Assembly (NCBI GenBank): GCA_950022295.1
Contig: OX465597.1
Span: 380,215,016 to 380,279,015 of the forward strand
Length of the DNA stretch: 64,000 nucleotides
Direction: 5' to 3'
Origin: Bromus sterilis
Taxonomy: Eukaryota; Streptophyta; Magnoliopsida; Poales; Poaceae
Shown: positions 10,811-21,080 of the stretch, in pieces
Layout: each line of letters opens with the position of its first letter
Numbering within the stretch: position 1 is the stretch's first letter
Made by a program: the position numbers and the translations under genes
Notes under the pieces: generated by a model
Database searches by the model: none
Seen by the model: only the letters and a program-made list of their open reading frames with translations
What the model was told of the DNA's origin: nothing

Positions 10811-12326
10811 TGATACGTCCAAAATGCATCACTATTTTATATAGTAATTCTTTCTTATTCATTGATACATTTCATGTTATGATGCTATTCATGTGTAGTT
10901 TTGGCTTGTTTTACATAGTTTGCAACTTTCCGATGCCGAAGCAGCAGAAGCGGGATTCGGCGGTAAAAAATGGACGCTGAGTTGCTAAAATAGAAGACCT
11001 CCAAATTACCTGAAAATCTACGGAGGCCATTTTCCAGAAGGATGACGAGGACACGCAAAAGAGGAACCAGAGGGGGGACACAGGGTGCCCAGGCGGCCAC
11101 CTGGCGCGGCCCCCACCTTGGCCGCGCTGGGAGGGCGCCTGGACCCTTGGGGTCACTCCCGGCTCCCCCCTCTGGCCTATATATCACTCGTTATTCCAAA
11201 ACCCTAAAACAAGAGGAGTTTCGCGAGTTCCGCCGCCGCTCCGTGGCGGAAACCTACAGAGGAGAAAAGACATCTCCGGCGGGCAGATTCCGTTGGGGAG
11301 AACACCTCCCGGAAGGGGAGATCATCGTCAGCGTCATCACCATCGTCACAGGCATCACCGAGATCATCATCAAAATCATCCCCAACATCAGCACCATCTC
11401 CATGTTCATCCCATCTCACCTCAGAAGTTTAACTTGTGTTGTAATCTGTACTATCTATCCTCTCTATTCTACCGGTGTTGATTACTACTTTGTGGTGAAT
11501 GCTATTGAGTTTTTTTGGAGAAATATCATTGTGTCCAGATTGTTTATCATCTATTTATCCCCTCTGATCATTATCTCTTTTATGTCTTATGAGTAGTTAC
11601 TTTAGTTCTTGAGGACATGGGAGAAGTCTAGTTGTTAGTAGTTATATGATGTTGAAGTAATATGTGTTGTTTGATATTTAAGTTGTGTTGTTATTTTCCT
11701 AGTGATGTTGTGTGAGTCGAACACTAAACACTTTGCCTTATTGAGGACCTAAGGGAATGCATTGTGTATAAATAATGCTTACGGTGGGTTGTCGGAGTGA
11801 CAGAAACCTAAACCCCAGTTCACACGCTTTTGCACAAGGGAACAATGGATCATTGATCGTATTGCTATGGTTAGGCTTTTGCCTTAATTACTATCTTGTA
11901 TTTGCGGATGCTTGCAAGATGTTTAATCATAAGAGTGCACTTATCTTAGTCTAGAGGGTGTACTAGCATAGATCCACGCACTCAACACTTATCAACACAA
12001 CACATAGTACCGATGCAGAATATGGCGAAAGCACGTAACTATTTCTCCCGTGTTCCCTCAAGAACACTTTTAGCCTTTATAAGTTCAGTTACTAGGCCTA
12101 TCCTTTGCTCAAAAGGATTGGGCCACTTGTTACTCCTCAGTGCCTTTTACTTTGCTCGCTTTTACCTTTTTTTTTCTTATACCGAAAATCCCTAAAAAAC
12201 TATCTTTCAGTGCCTGCAGTTATTTCCTTGACAAAGTCACTTACCAATACCTTCTGCTCCTCGTTGAGTTCGACACTCTTATTTATCGAAAACGCTACAA
12301 ACGATCCCTAGAGTTGAGGGTCATCG
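10811..12326 (+). repeat. Element A 5' LTR
   Basis: It starts TGATACGTCC; the last bases read TCATCG, where the partner LTR has TCATCA. It contains a GC palindrome (11089-11142), a TATA box CTATATATC (11177-11185) about 35 bp beyond it, and an ATC/CAT-rich tract (11325-11410). It differs from the 3' LTR by scattered substitutions and small indels. Confidence 0.88.
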
Positions 12327-12338
12327 AGTACTGTTTTC

Positions 12339-12356
12339 TGGCGCCGTTACCGGGGA
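12339..12356 (+). other. Element A primer-binding site
   Basis: TGGCGCCGTTACCGGGGA, the tRNA-Asp-type site used by Athila-like elements, with one base differing from the version in element D. It lies 13 bp after the LTR. Confidence 0.85.
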
Positions 12357-12432
12357 GCGTAGCGCTATTAGTAAGTGAAGCTGGTAAGGAAGTTTTTATA
12401 TTTCTGTCTTTGTTTTGCTGCCCTTTGTCCTT

Positions 12433-13209
12433 ATGGACACCTCTACTCTTGGTTCGTTGTTTATGGGGAAACACCCCACAACTGTGGTGGTCACTCCTAC
12501 CACTACTGAAATTGTGCCTTATAAAATACCTTCTGGTATTATCAATTATTTCTTAGCTAATCGTTATGCAGGAGATAGACATCCAGGTGAACACTTGCTA
12601 TATTTATCAGAACTATGTTCATTATTTAAGCTTGCAGGTTTTTCAATGGAGTTCGTCATGAAGAAATTATTCTCCGTATCACTTATAGATAAAGCTTCAG
12701 ATTGGCATAAGCTCCTCGATAACTCACATTTGCTTAATTGGCAAGAGCTTATGTCTCTCTTTTATACAAAGTTTTATCCTCTTCATGAAATTCATCGAGA
12801 CAGGAATTACATCTATAACTTTTGGTCTCGTGACGGAGAGAGCATCACTCAAGCTTGGGGGAGACTGAAGTCCCTAATGTTCAAATGTCCTATTCATGAA
12901 CTCCCCAAAGATATTATACTTACAATTTTTTATGCCAGTCTTTCTCGTCAGGATAAGGACATGTTGGATGCCTCCTCTAGTGGGGTATTCCAAACAAGGA
13001 GCATTGAAGAAAAATGGGATCTCATCGAGAGGATCCAGAAGAATACCGAAGATTGGGAAATCGACAAAGGTATTGAACCCGCTATAAATTATGAACATGG
13101 TTATATTGAGAGCTATGTGAAAACTGATTATTTTAATACCTTTTGCTCTAAGATTGGTCTTGATTCCCAGCTTATGATTGATTTTTGTAAGAACTTTGTC
13201 TCATATTGA
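12433..13209 (+). pseudogene. Element A gag (capsid) region
   Basis: ATG at 12433 opens 258 codons. Residues from about 60 to 200 match the plant retrotransposon gag domain (ASDWHKLLDNSHLLNWQELM, YTKFYPLHEIHRDRNYIYNF, DGESITQAWGRLKSL). Gag forms the particle that packages the RNA. The frame ends at TGA 13207-13209 because of a frameshift: the natural continuation (DSSKEEKDQYHKPFKELP) lies in another frame and soon meets further stops. No zinc knuckle is visible. This copy cannot make an uninterrupted Gag-Pol. Confidence 0.8.
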
Positions 13210-13745
13210 CTCTTCTAAGGAGGAAAAGGATCAGTATCATAAACCATTTAAAGAATTACCTGTTGATATTCATGTTGCTGACCCTATTCTGCCTGCAGTT
13301 TTATGTTGAATGGGAGCACTCTTTTGTGACAGGCATAATAAACAAAAGTGAGAGAAGAACTGACGAACCCAAGGACCAGATCAAGGTCGATCCTCAAGTT
13401 GCGGTGGTTAAAGATTTACTTATTGATGATGTTTCAGATTTCATTGTAGATTTTTGTGTTGTTTCAACTAACATTGTCACAACCAAGAATAAAAGCCCAA
13501 TTTCAGGTACACCAGTTGTATCTGTCAAAATAGGATATCAATTACGGGCTATGCGATTTGGGATCGAGTGCTAGTGCTATTCCTTATTCACTCTATCAGG
13601 AGATCATGGGTGAGATTTCATCCTGTGAACTTGAAGAGATTGATGTTACTATTTATCTAGCAAACAAAGAAACTATCTCTCCCATTGAGATTGTGAGAGA
13701 TGTGGAAAGGTAAAGTATCCTACCGACTTTCTCGTACTTGGTTCA
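13210..13745 (+). pseudogene. Element A gag tail and aspartic protease remnant
   Basis: Several frames carry gag C-terminal and protease pieces. A protease-like CDLGSSASAIPYSLY at about 13553-13600 has the Athila-type D-L-G-S active-site motif. It is in a different frame from the upstream piece (which ends at 13574), and a TAA near 13711 precedes the reverse transcriptase frame. At least two frameshifts are therefore present. Confidence 0.65.
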
Positions 13746-15622
13746 GTGCAAGATAGTTTTTGGCCTATTATCTTTGGTAGGCCTTTCCTCAGCACTTGTG
13801 GTGCTATAATAGATTGCAAAAAAGGTAAAGTTTCTGTTGAATTCAATGGTGAGCCATATGAATTTATTTTTTCTAAGTTCTCCAAGCAGCCTCGTCGTAC
13901 TAATTTACCTAATGGTCATAAAATTATCGAAGATATTGCTTCTATTGCTATTCCTCCTAATGATTCTTTGCAACAATATATGGAAGACCACGAGAATGAT
14001 ATGCATATGCAGGAGAGAAATGAGTTAGAAGAAATATTCACAAGACAAACTGATATCCTAAAGCACAACCTTCCGGTTGAACCTTTAGGAATCCTAGCAC
14101 AACCAAAAGTAGACCCGGTGTTTGACCTCAAACCACTTCTCAATACGCTCAAGTACGCTTATTTAGATGAAAAGAAAATATATTCTTTTATTACCAATGC
14201 TAACCTTTCAGGATTCGAAGAAGAGCGGTTATTGGAGACACTTCGCAGACACCATGGTGCCTTGGGCTATACCCTTGATGACCTTAAGGGAATTAGTCCA
14301 TCGATTTCCCAACACACTATCAATCTCGAGCCCGATGCTAAGCCGGTTGTTGATCATCAACGACGGCTGAACCCAAGGATGAAGGACGTGGTTAGGACTG
14401 AGATTCTCAAGCTTCTAGTCGCATGTATCATTTATCCTATAGCTGATAGTAGGTGGGTAAGTCCAGTTCATTGTGTTCCTAAGAAAAGAGGTATGACTGT
14501 TGTTCCTAATGATAAAAATGAACTAATACCTCAAAGAGTTGTTATTGGATATAGAATGTGTATTGATTATAGGAAGTTGAACAACGCATCCAGGAAGGAC
14601 CACTACCCGCTGCCCTTTATTGATCAGATGCTTGAGAGGTTGTCTAAAAACACCCACTTTTGCTATCTTTACGGGTACTCTGGCTTCTCTCAAATTCATG
14701 TTAACACTGCCGATCAAGAAAAGACCACCTTCACATGTCCTTCCGGTACTTATGCTTACATGCGTATGCCTTTTGGTTTATGCAATGCACCTGCTAATTT
14801 TCAGAGATGTATGTCTGCTATTTTTCATGGTTTCTGTGAGGAGATTATGGAAGTCTTCATGGGCGATTTCTCCGTCTATGGAACTCCCTTTGACCACTGT
14901 CTCCAAAATCTTAATAAAGTTTTGCAGAGATGCGAGGATACAAATTTAGTTTTAAACTCTGAAAAGTTCCACTTCATGGTTAACGAAGGGATCGTTCTTG
15001 GTCACAAGATTTCTGAAAGGGGAATTGAAGTGGACAAGGAAAAGATTGAAGCTATCGAAAGGATGCCCTATCCAAGGGACATTAAAGGTATTCGTAGTTT
15101 TCTCGGCCATGCTGGTTTCTATAGAAGATTTAATAAAGACTTTTCTAAGACCTCGAGACCCCTCACTAATCTTCTCGAGAAGGATGTTCCTTTTGTATTT
15201 GATGAAGATTGTAAGGAAGCCTTCGAAGTTCTTAAGAAAGCTTTGATAACCGCTCCTACAGTACCACCACCTGACTGGAAATTGCCCTTTGAAATTATGT
15301 GTGATGCTAGTGATTTTGCTGTTGGAGCTGTTTTAGGACAAAGGGTTGATAAGAAATTGAATGTTATACATTATGCTAGCAGAACCCTTGATAGCGCTCA
15401 AAAGATTATGCTACTACTGAGAAGGAATTCTTAGCAGTAGTGTTTGCTTGTGATAAGTTTAGACCTTATATTGTTGATTATAAGGTTATTATTCATACTG
15501 ACCATGCTGCTCTTAAGTACCTTATGACGAAGAAGGATGCCAAATCAAGACTCATCTGATGGGTACTCCTTCTTCAAGAATTTGATTTACAGATTGTTGA
15601 TAGAAAAGGAGCAGACAATTCG
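13746..15622 (+). pseudogene. Element A reverse transcriptase and RNase H
   Basis: One frame of 562 codons (to 15434) holds the end of protease, the RT fingers and palm (MCIDYRKLNNASRKDHYPLP, MPFGLCNAPANFQRCMS) and the start of RNase H (FEIMCDASDFAVGAVLGQ). Two RT catalytic aspartates are lost: the motif A Asp is Tyr (YLYGYSGF, codon 14670-14672) and the first Asp of the FMDD motif is Gly (codon 14862-14864). A single-base deletion near 15405 shifts RNase H, and a TGA stop lies at 15556-15558. Family membership (Athila branch) is clear from the motif style. The enzyme must be inactive. Confidence 0.88.
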
Positions 15623-17067
15623 GTGGCGGACAATCTTTCAAGAATGGAAGATATACAACACGACTCCATCCCAATCAACGACAGTTTTCCAGACGAACAA
15701 CTTGCCGTTGTAAAAGTGCAATCTCTTTCCGATCCTTGGTTTGCAGATTATGCTAATTTTATCGTTGCAAAGTATTTGCCTCCAGGTCTAACATTTCAGC
15801 AAAGGAAGAATTTCTTCCATGATTTGAGGCACTACTTCTGGGATGACCCTCATCTTTTCGAAGAAGGTCCGGACGGGATCGTGAGAAGATGCATACCAGA
15901 GCACGAGCAGAAGGACATTCTAAGACAATGTCACGACAGTCCCTATGGAGGACATCATGCCGGTGAGAGGACCGCACATAAGGTTCTCCAATCAGGTTTT
16001 TATTGGCCTACTCTCTTTAAATATGCTAGAAATTATGTTTTATCTTGTGATAAGTTTCAGAGAGTTGGTAATATTAGTAAGAGGAATGAGATGCCTATGA
16101 ATTACTCTCTAGTGATTGAGCCTTTTGATTGTTGGGGCTTTGATTTTATGGTTCCTTTTCCTTCTCGCACAAGTACACTCACATTTTAGTGGTTGTTGAT
16201 TATGTAACCAAGTGGGTTGAAGCAATCCCCACTGAGAGTGCTTATCAGAAGACATCTTTGAAAATGCTCAAAGATGTAATTTTCCCTAGGTTTGGTGTAC
16301 CTAGGTACCTCATGACTGACGGAGGATCACACTTCACGCATGGAGCTTTTAGAAAAGCTTTAGCCAAGTACGATGTCAATCATAGAATTGCTTCACCGTA
16401 CCATCCTCAAACTAGTGGGCAAGTTGAGCTCACCAATAGAGAGATCAAGTTGATCTTGCAAAATACAGTTAATAGTTCTAGGAAGGACTGGTCCAAGAAG
16501 TTAGGAGATGCTTTGTGGGCGTATAGAACTGCTTACAAAAACCCCATGGGCATGTCTCCGTATAAAATGGTCTATGGCAAGGCTTGCCATCTGCCATTAG
16601 AGTTAGAACACAAAGATTTCTAGGCTGTTAGAGAGTTTAATGCTGACCCAAAGTTAGCTGGTGAAAAGCGTCTCATGAACTTGACTTCTCTAGATGAGTG
16701 GAGAAGTGAAGCTTACGAGAGTGCTAAAATGTTTAAGGAAAAGGTAAAGAAGTGGCATGATAGAAGGATTTTGAAACGTGAATTTAATGTTGGTGATAAC
16801 GTTTTGTTGTTTAGATCTCGTTTCAGGTTCTCTCCAAGTAAATTACTTTCCAGATGGGAAGGGACATTTCATACCGAAGAAGTATACCACGCTGGGGCAA
16901 TCAAAATTAACAATTTCGAAGGCACCAAACCTCAAGTTGTGAATGTGGAAAGACTCAAGCATTACATGGCAGGAGACCCCGTCAATGTTGATGTAAATTT
17001 AATACCCACAACAACTCATGAAGAATATGTTGCAGCCCAGTTTCAGACACCAGCAGAAGCAAAATAA
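15623..17067 (+). pseudogene. Element A integrase
   Basis: It starts with MADNLSRMED at the RNase H/integrase link. The HHCC zinc finger (GGHHAGERTAHKVLQ…SCDKF) has lost its last Cys to Phe (16055-16057). A frameshift near 16165-16190 separates it from the catalytic core. The core keeps its DDE-type acids: Asp in VVDYVTKWVEA, Asp in LMTDGGSHF and Glu in GQVELTNREIK. A TAG at 16621-16623 interrupts the start of the C-terminal domain, which continues to AEAK at 17067 (FNVGDNVLLFRSRF). Integrase joins the cDNA to chromosomal DNA. This copy is dead. Confidence 0.88.
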
Positions 17068-17413
17068 GAAAAAGGTATGTATTACGGTAAGGAAACATCG
17101 CAAACCGCCATAAAAAGTTCCATATTACAAGTTTTTGAAAAATATAGAAAATTCAGAGCCTAATTGGAGCCGAAGAAGAACTATAGGGGGCCCAGGCGCC
17201 CCCTGGCGCGGCCTACCTCCTGGCCGCGCCGGGTGGCCGCTTGGGCACCCCGGAGTCCGTCCCCGACTCCACTTTGTATCGTTACCTTCCTATTGTTGCA
17301 GAAATTTTTGCTATATATTTGCTCAGATAGTCCCGGCACCGTATCTCTCGATGCTGTGTGTTTTCTTCTCGAGATGCTTCTGTCAGGAAATCTTTTAGCT
17401 AGACCTAGGTGCC

Positions 17414-17884
17414 ATGGCTTCCCCAAGTTCCCGCAAGGACAAGTTCGTCGTCAACGTCATCAACCCTTACCTCACTGAGGTGAAGAAGCACCCTCAAGCC
17501 GTCTGGTTGGAGGATGGTGTTCTCCACCAAGAAGATCTAAAGGAACCTGTCAAGGAGGGAAGCATCAAGGCCAGGCTATAAGAAGTGGAGCAAGAAGTCT
17601 TCAAGTACAAGAAGATGGTTGAGCGTGGCGTAGAAGCCAACTTCAACCTCATCAACGAGCTGAAGACGTTTTACAAGAAGGAGATGAGGGGGATGTGGTC
17701 AAGCATCACCGCAACAGAAGAAAGAATTGATGAGCTCCAAGGGAAGATTTATGATCTGCACAACCAGAACTGTGAGTATGAACTAAAGTTTATGCGCATG
17801 GGTTTAGGTGCTGGAAGAAGGATCTTGGAGACTGAAGCCTCTCATGAGACGGGAGAACCTCTCCCATGGAAGCGCTTTGTCTAG
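17414..17884 (+). pseudogene. Element A third ORF, predicted coiled coil
   Basis: ATG at 17414 opens MASPSSRKDKFVVNVINPYL. A TAA at 17579-17581 (codon 56) breaks the frame, which then continues unchanged to TAG 17882-17884 (157 codons in all). The second half is rich in Glu, Lys and Leu with heptad-like spacing (EVEQEVFKYKKMVERGVE, TATEERIDELQGKIYDLH), so a coiled coil is likely. Its place after integrase is that of the extra ORF seen in Athila elements, but I see no envelope-type transmembrane segment. Function unknown. Confidence 0.55.
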
Positions 17885-18758
17885 GACTACGTGAACAACA
17901 ACAACAACAACAGGAATGAGGAGTAAATCTCCTCGGGTAATGGCATCCCCTCAGCTTGTTCCAAGCTTGGGGGAATGCCCGATATCTTTATCTTTATCTT
18001 TATCTTAGTCTTTTAGAATCAAGTAGAGTCGTATCATGTCTATGGAAGTTATTATATGAAATAGGTGTTTGCATTGAGGTCTATCACTCCTCCTGTGGAG
18101 AGTTTGTATCCATGAGTGTGGAGTCGTCTATGATGGAATATTAATGAGAAGTCTATTGGTTCCTTCGCTGTACTCGGTATTCTCTTCATACAACCGACCT
18201 TATATGATGATTCTTATGGGGAGTATTGACCTTATATCAGGTATGGCTTTGAAAACTTTCTTTAAATTTTGGCAAACATAGCTTTGGTCATGACAACATG
18301 CATGTTTTCTCAAGTAGCGACATAGCAAAAACCTTTATGGTATTATGCTTGAAGTGTTATGTTGACAAGGAAGACAACTTGATGTGTTATGCTCACCTTA
18401 ATGTTTATGCTTTATGTGTTTTGCATCTAAGTTAGCATCATTTGTCTGTTCTCTCAAAGCCTTTGCTAGACAAAATCTTTGCCCAGCAGATTTCTGCTTG
18501 TGCATCTATATCCTGAAACCAATATCCTCCTTATGAGTCCACCATACCTTCCTATTCGTGGTATTCCCCTACCACTTCTAAAAGTATAGAATTTATGTGT
18601 TATCCTTAAATTTTCAAAATCTTCTGTTTTGTGCCTCTTGTTTAGCTCATGAGGAAGTAGTAGGTAATTCATGATCTTCTTAAGTTGGAAAAGTTTTACC
18701 CCGGGATTGCATGTCTAATCTGCAAACCCATAATACGAGGACGAACTGGCATGCGTCG
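17885..18758 (+). other. Element A 3' internal spacer
   Basis: Non-coding. It contains a short (AAC)n run at about 17894-17912 and a (TATCTT)n run at about 17980-18006. It ends at the insertion site of element B, target duplication CGTCG at 18754-18758. Confidence 0.6.
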
Positions 18759-18783
18759 TGTCGGGGGGATTACTCACAGCTAA

Positions 18784-19170
18784 GACCCGACAGAAGATAG
18801 GTCCTGGAGACTAGAGCCGACAGAAGACAGGTCCTGGAGACTAGAGTCGGTTGACATGAGTCACCTCCATGAGTTGGCTGACATAATTCACCTCCGTGAG
18901 TCGGCTGACATGAGTCACATCCATGAGACGACTGACATGAGTCACCTCCATGAGTCGGCAGACATGTGACTCTCCTCTACAGGAGTCGGCAGACAGGTGA
19001 CTCTCCTCTACAGGAGTCAGCAGACAGGTGACTCTCCTCAAAAGGAGTCGGCAGACAGGTGACTCTCCTCAACAGGAGTCGGCCAGACAGGTGACTCTCC
19101 TCAACAAGAGTCGGCCAGACAGGCGACTCTCCTTTACAGGAGTAGGCCTGACGGAGACTCTCCTCTACAG
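18784..19170 (+). repeat. Minisatellite array in the element B 5' LTR
   Basis: Three successive unit types share the core TCGGCNGACA. There are about two 31-bp units (CCGACAGAAGACAGGTCC…), about four 27-bp units (…GACATGAGTCACCTCCATGAG) and about seven 31-32-bp units (…CAGACAGGTGACTCTCCTC…). The units grade into each other, which suggests stepwise expansion. Confidence 0.85.
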
Positions 19171-19397
19171 GAGTCAACTCAACTTGGAAGATTACAAGAC
19201 TTCGAGTAGGACTCGGATTGATATCCAACTTGTAATACAAGATGAGACTAGTTTGTATCAGAATAGGACTCTAAATGTAAGCCTCCCCCTTCCACCTATA
19301 TAAGGAGTGGTAGGGCACCCATAGAGGCCAAGTCCACCAGAGTAGGTTTTCGCCATGAAAGTAGGCTTTCTCCTGAATACAACTGTAAGAGAGTCGG

Positions 19398-21066
19398 TGA
19401 CGGTACGAATTAACGCCCCCTCGTTGATTACCCAAAGTGGAAGGTTGAGATGTAGATAGCAGCAAGTTTGCCTTAGCGAAGATGCTAAGGTTGAGTGTCG
19501 ACCAGTAGGACTCCAACAAATACAAGAAGGTGGTGAAGTGGACAATGGCGCCGTTTACAACCGAAGGTTGCTAACTTCACCTGGACCTGCACACACGGCA
19601 GATAACTTTGCTTCCCAACGAGTACAGAGGAGTTGTCAATTCCTCCGGCCTTTTTGTTTACAAAGGATAAAACGCACGGGATAATAATGAGAGTGATAGC
19701 AACGGAAAAGTAAATAAAGCAGTAAATTGATAGTGGGTGTAAACAATATTGGAAATATGGACCGGGGTCCTATGATGTTCACTAGTGATGTTTCTCTCCC
19801 AAAAGATGATAAAATATCCATGCGAGGTAAACAAATTACAGCTCAGCAATTGACAGGATTATGTGCGCAAACCAATGCTAATTATGCTCTAAAGAAAGAG
19901 GCTCAAAAGCATGGGAGGTACGCCAAGACAAGTAGACTGAAATCCATCTGCATCTACCTACTAATCATCCACCTAGAGATATCTATCCAGAACATCTCGC
20001 TGGTATTAAGTTGCGAATCCCACCCAAAGTGTAAACTCAAAGCAACGGACAACTGCATTAAAGAACTTTGCGTAAAGTAAACAATCCTTGCACCCGCAAG
20101 TACAAGCACCGTTGTTCTCCCCCTTGTGGCAACAACAGATCCCCTAGACTCATGTTTCTGTCACTCAAGCTCGTCATCGGGGGGCATCAACCCACAATCG
20201 TGCATAACACTCCCTCTTGGAGTCACTACCTACTACTTGGCCAAAGCAATAAACAGCAACGGAGAACATGCAAGAATTACTCTAGAACATAAATATAAAA
20301 GAGGAGAATCAAATATATTACTCAAACACAATCTGAACATAATCTCATAATCCATCGGATCCCAGCAAACTCAGCATAGCAACAGCAGAAATATTACATA
20401 TGTGCCTCGATCATGTAGGGAGCTCACGAGGTCTAATCCATGAAGAACAAAGAGGGGAGGAGAACATCACATAGCTACTGATCATAGACCCATGGTCCAA
20501 GGTGGACTACTCATGGTTCATCCGGGAAGCATCCATGGTGGCGGAGAAGCTCCCGGAGGTGGTTCCTCCCTCCGGCAGGGTGCCGGGAAGAATTCTTCTG
20601 CTGCTCCCGATCTTGGAAGCGCGGCGGTGGCGGAACAGAGGAGAGATCACGAAAAAGGGTTCCCGTCTCGGGGTTTTTGCGTCACGGAGAATATATGGGC
20701 GAAGGGGGGAAGCCAGGGGGGCCACCAGGGGTCCAGGCGGTCCCCTGGCGCGACCCCACCCTAGGGCGCGCCAGGAGGGTGCCTGGGGCCCTGGTGGGTC
20801 CCCTCTGGCCCCCCTCGGTGATTCCCGAAGCTTCTTCTACGCTGATTTTTTATTGGATTTTTCCCGAATTTTTGGAGCACTTTTAATATGGGGGAAACCT
20901 GAAATAGAAAAACAACAGAAAACAGGAACTGGCACTGGGGTGCACTGAGTTAATAGGTTAGTCCAAATATGTTCAAAATTGTATGGAAGTTCATCAATAT
21001 CATAGCAATATCACACAAAAGAGGCATGGAGCAAGTAGAAATTATAGATACGTTTTGGACGTATCA
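19398..21066 (-). repeat. Element C 3' LTR
   Basis: Read on the minus strand it begins TGATACGTCCAAAACG at 21066 and ends …GTACCGTCA at 19398. The GC palindrome lies at 20733-20786. Minus-strand PPT AAGCTTGGGGATGT precedes it. Confidence 0.88.
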
Positions 21067-21080
21067 ACATCCCCAAGCTT

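Noticed and set aside
11293..11481. His-rich peptide (HHRHRHHRDHHQNHPQHQ) as a metal-binding protein
   Set aside because: It is a frame of the CAT/ATC-rich tract of element A's LTR, not conserved as a frame in the partner LTR at 46680.
17414..17884. Envelope protein of element A
   Set aside because: No signal peptide or membrane-spanning segment. The predicted structure is a soluble coiled coil.
18784..19170. CRISPR-like array of regular repeats
   Set aside because: Units are contiguous and grade into each other with no unique spacers. The array lies within an LTR of a plant retrotransposon.
20492..20948. Gly/Pro/Arg-rich ORFs near the GC palindromes (also 26356, 35014, 40488, 58893, 61801)
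   Set aside because: Products of the GC-rich palindrome and LTR leader, present in every LTR copy in several frames.
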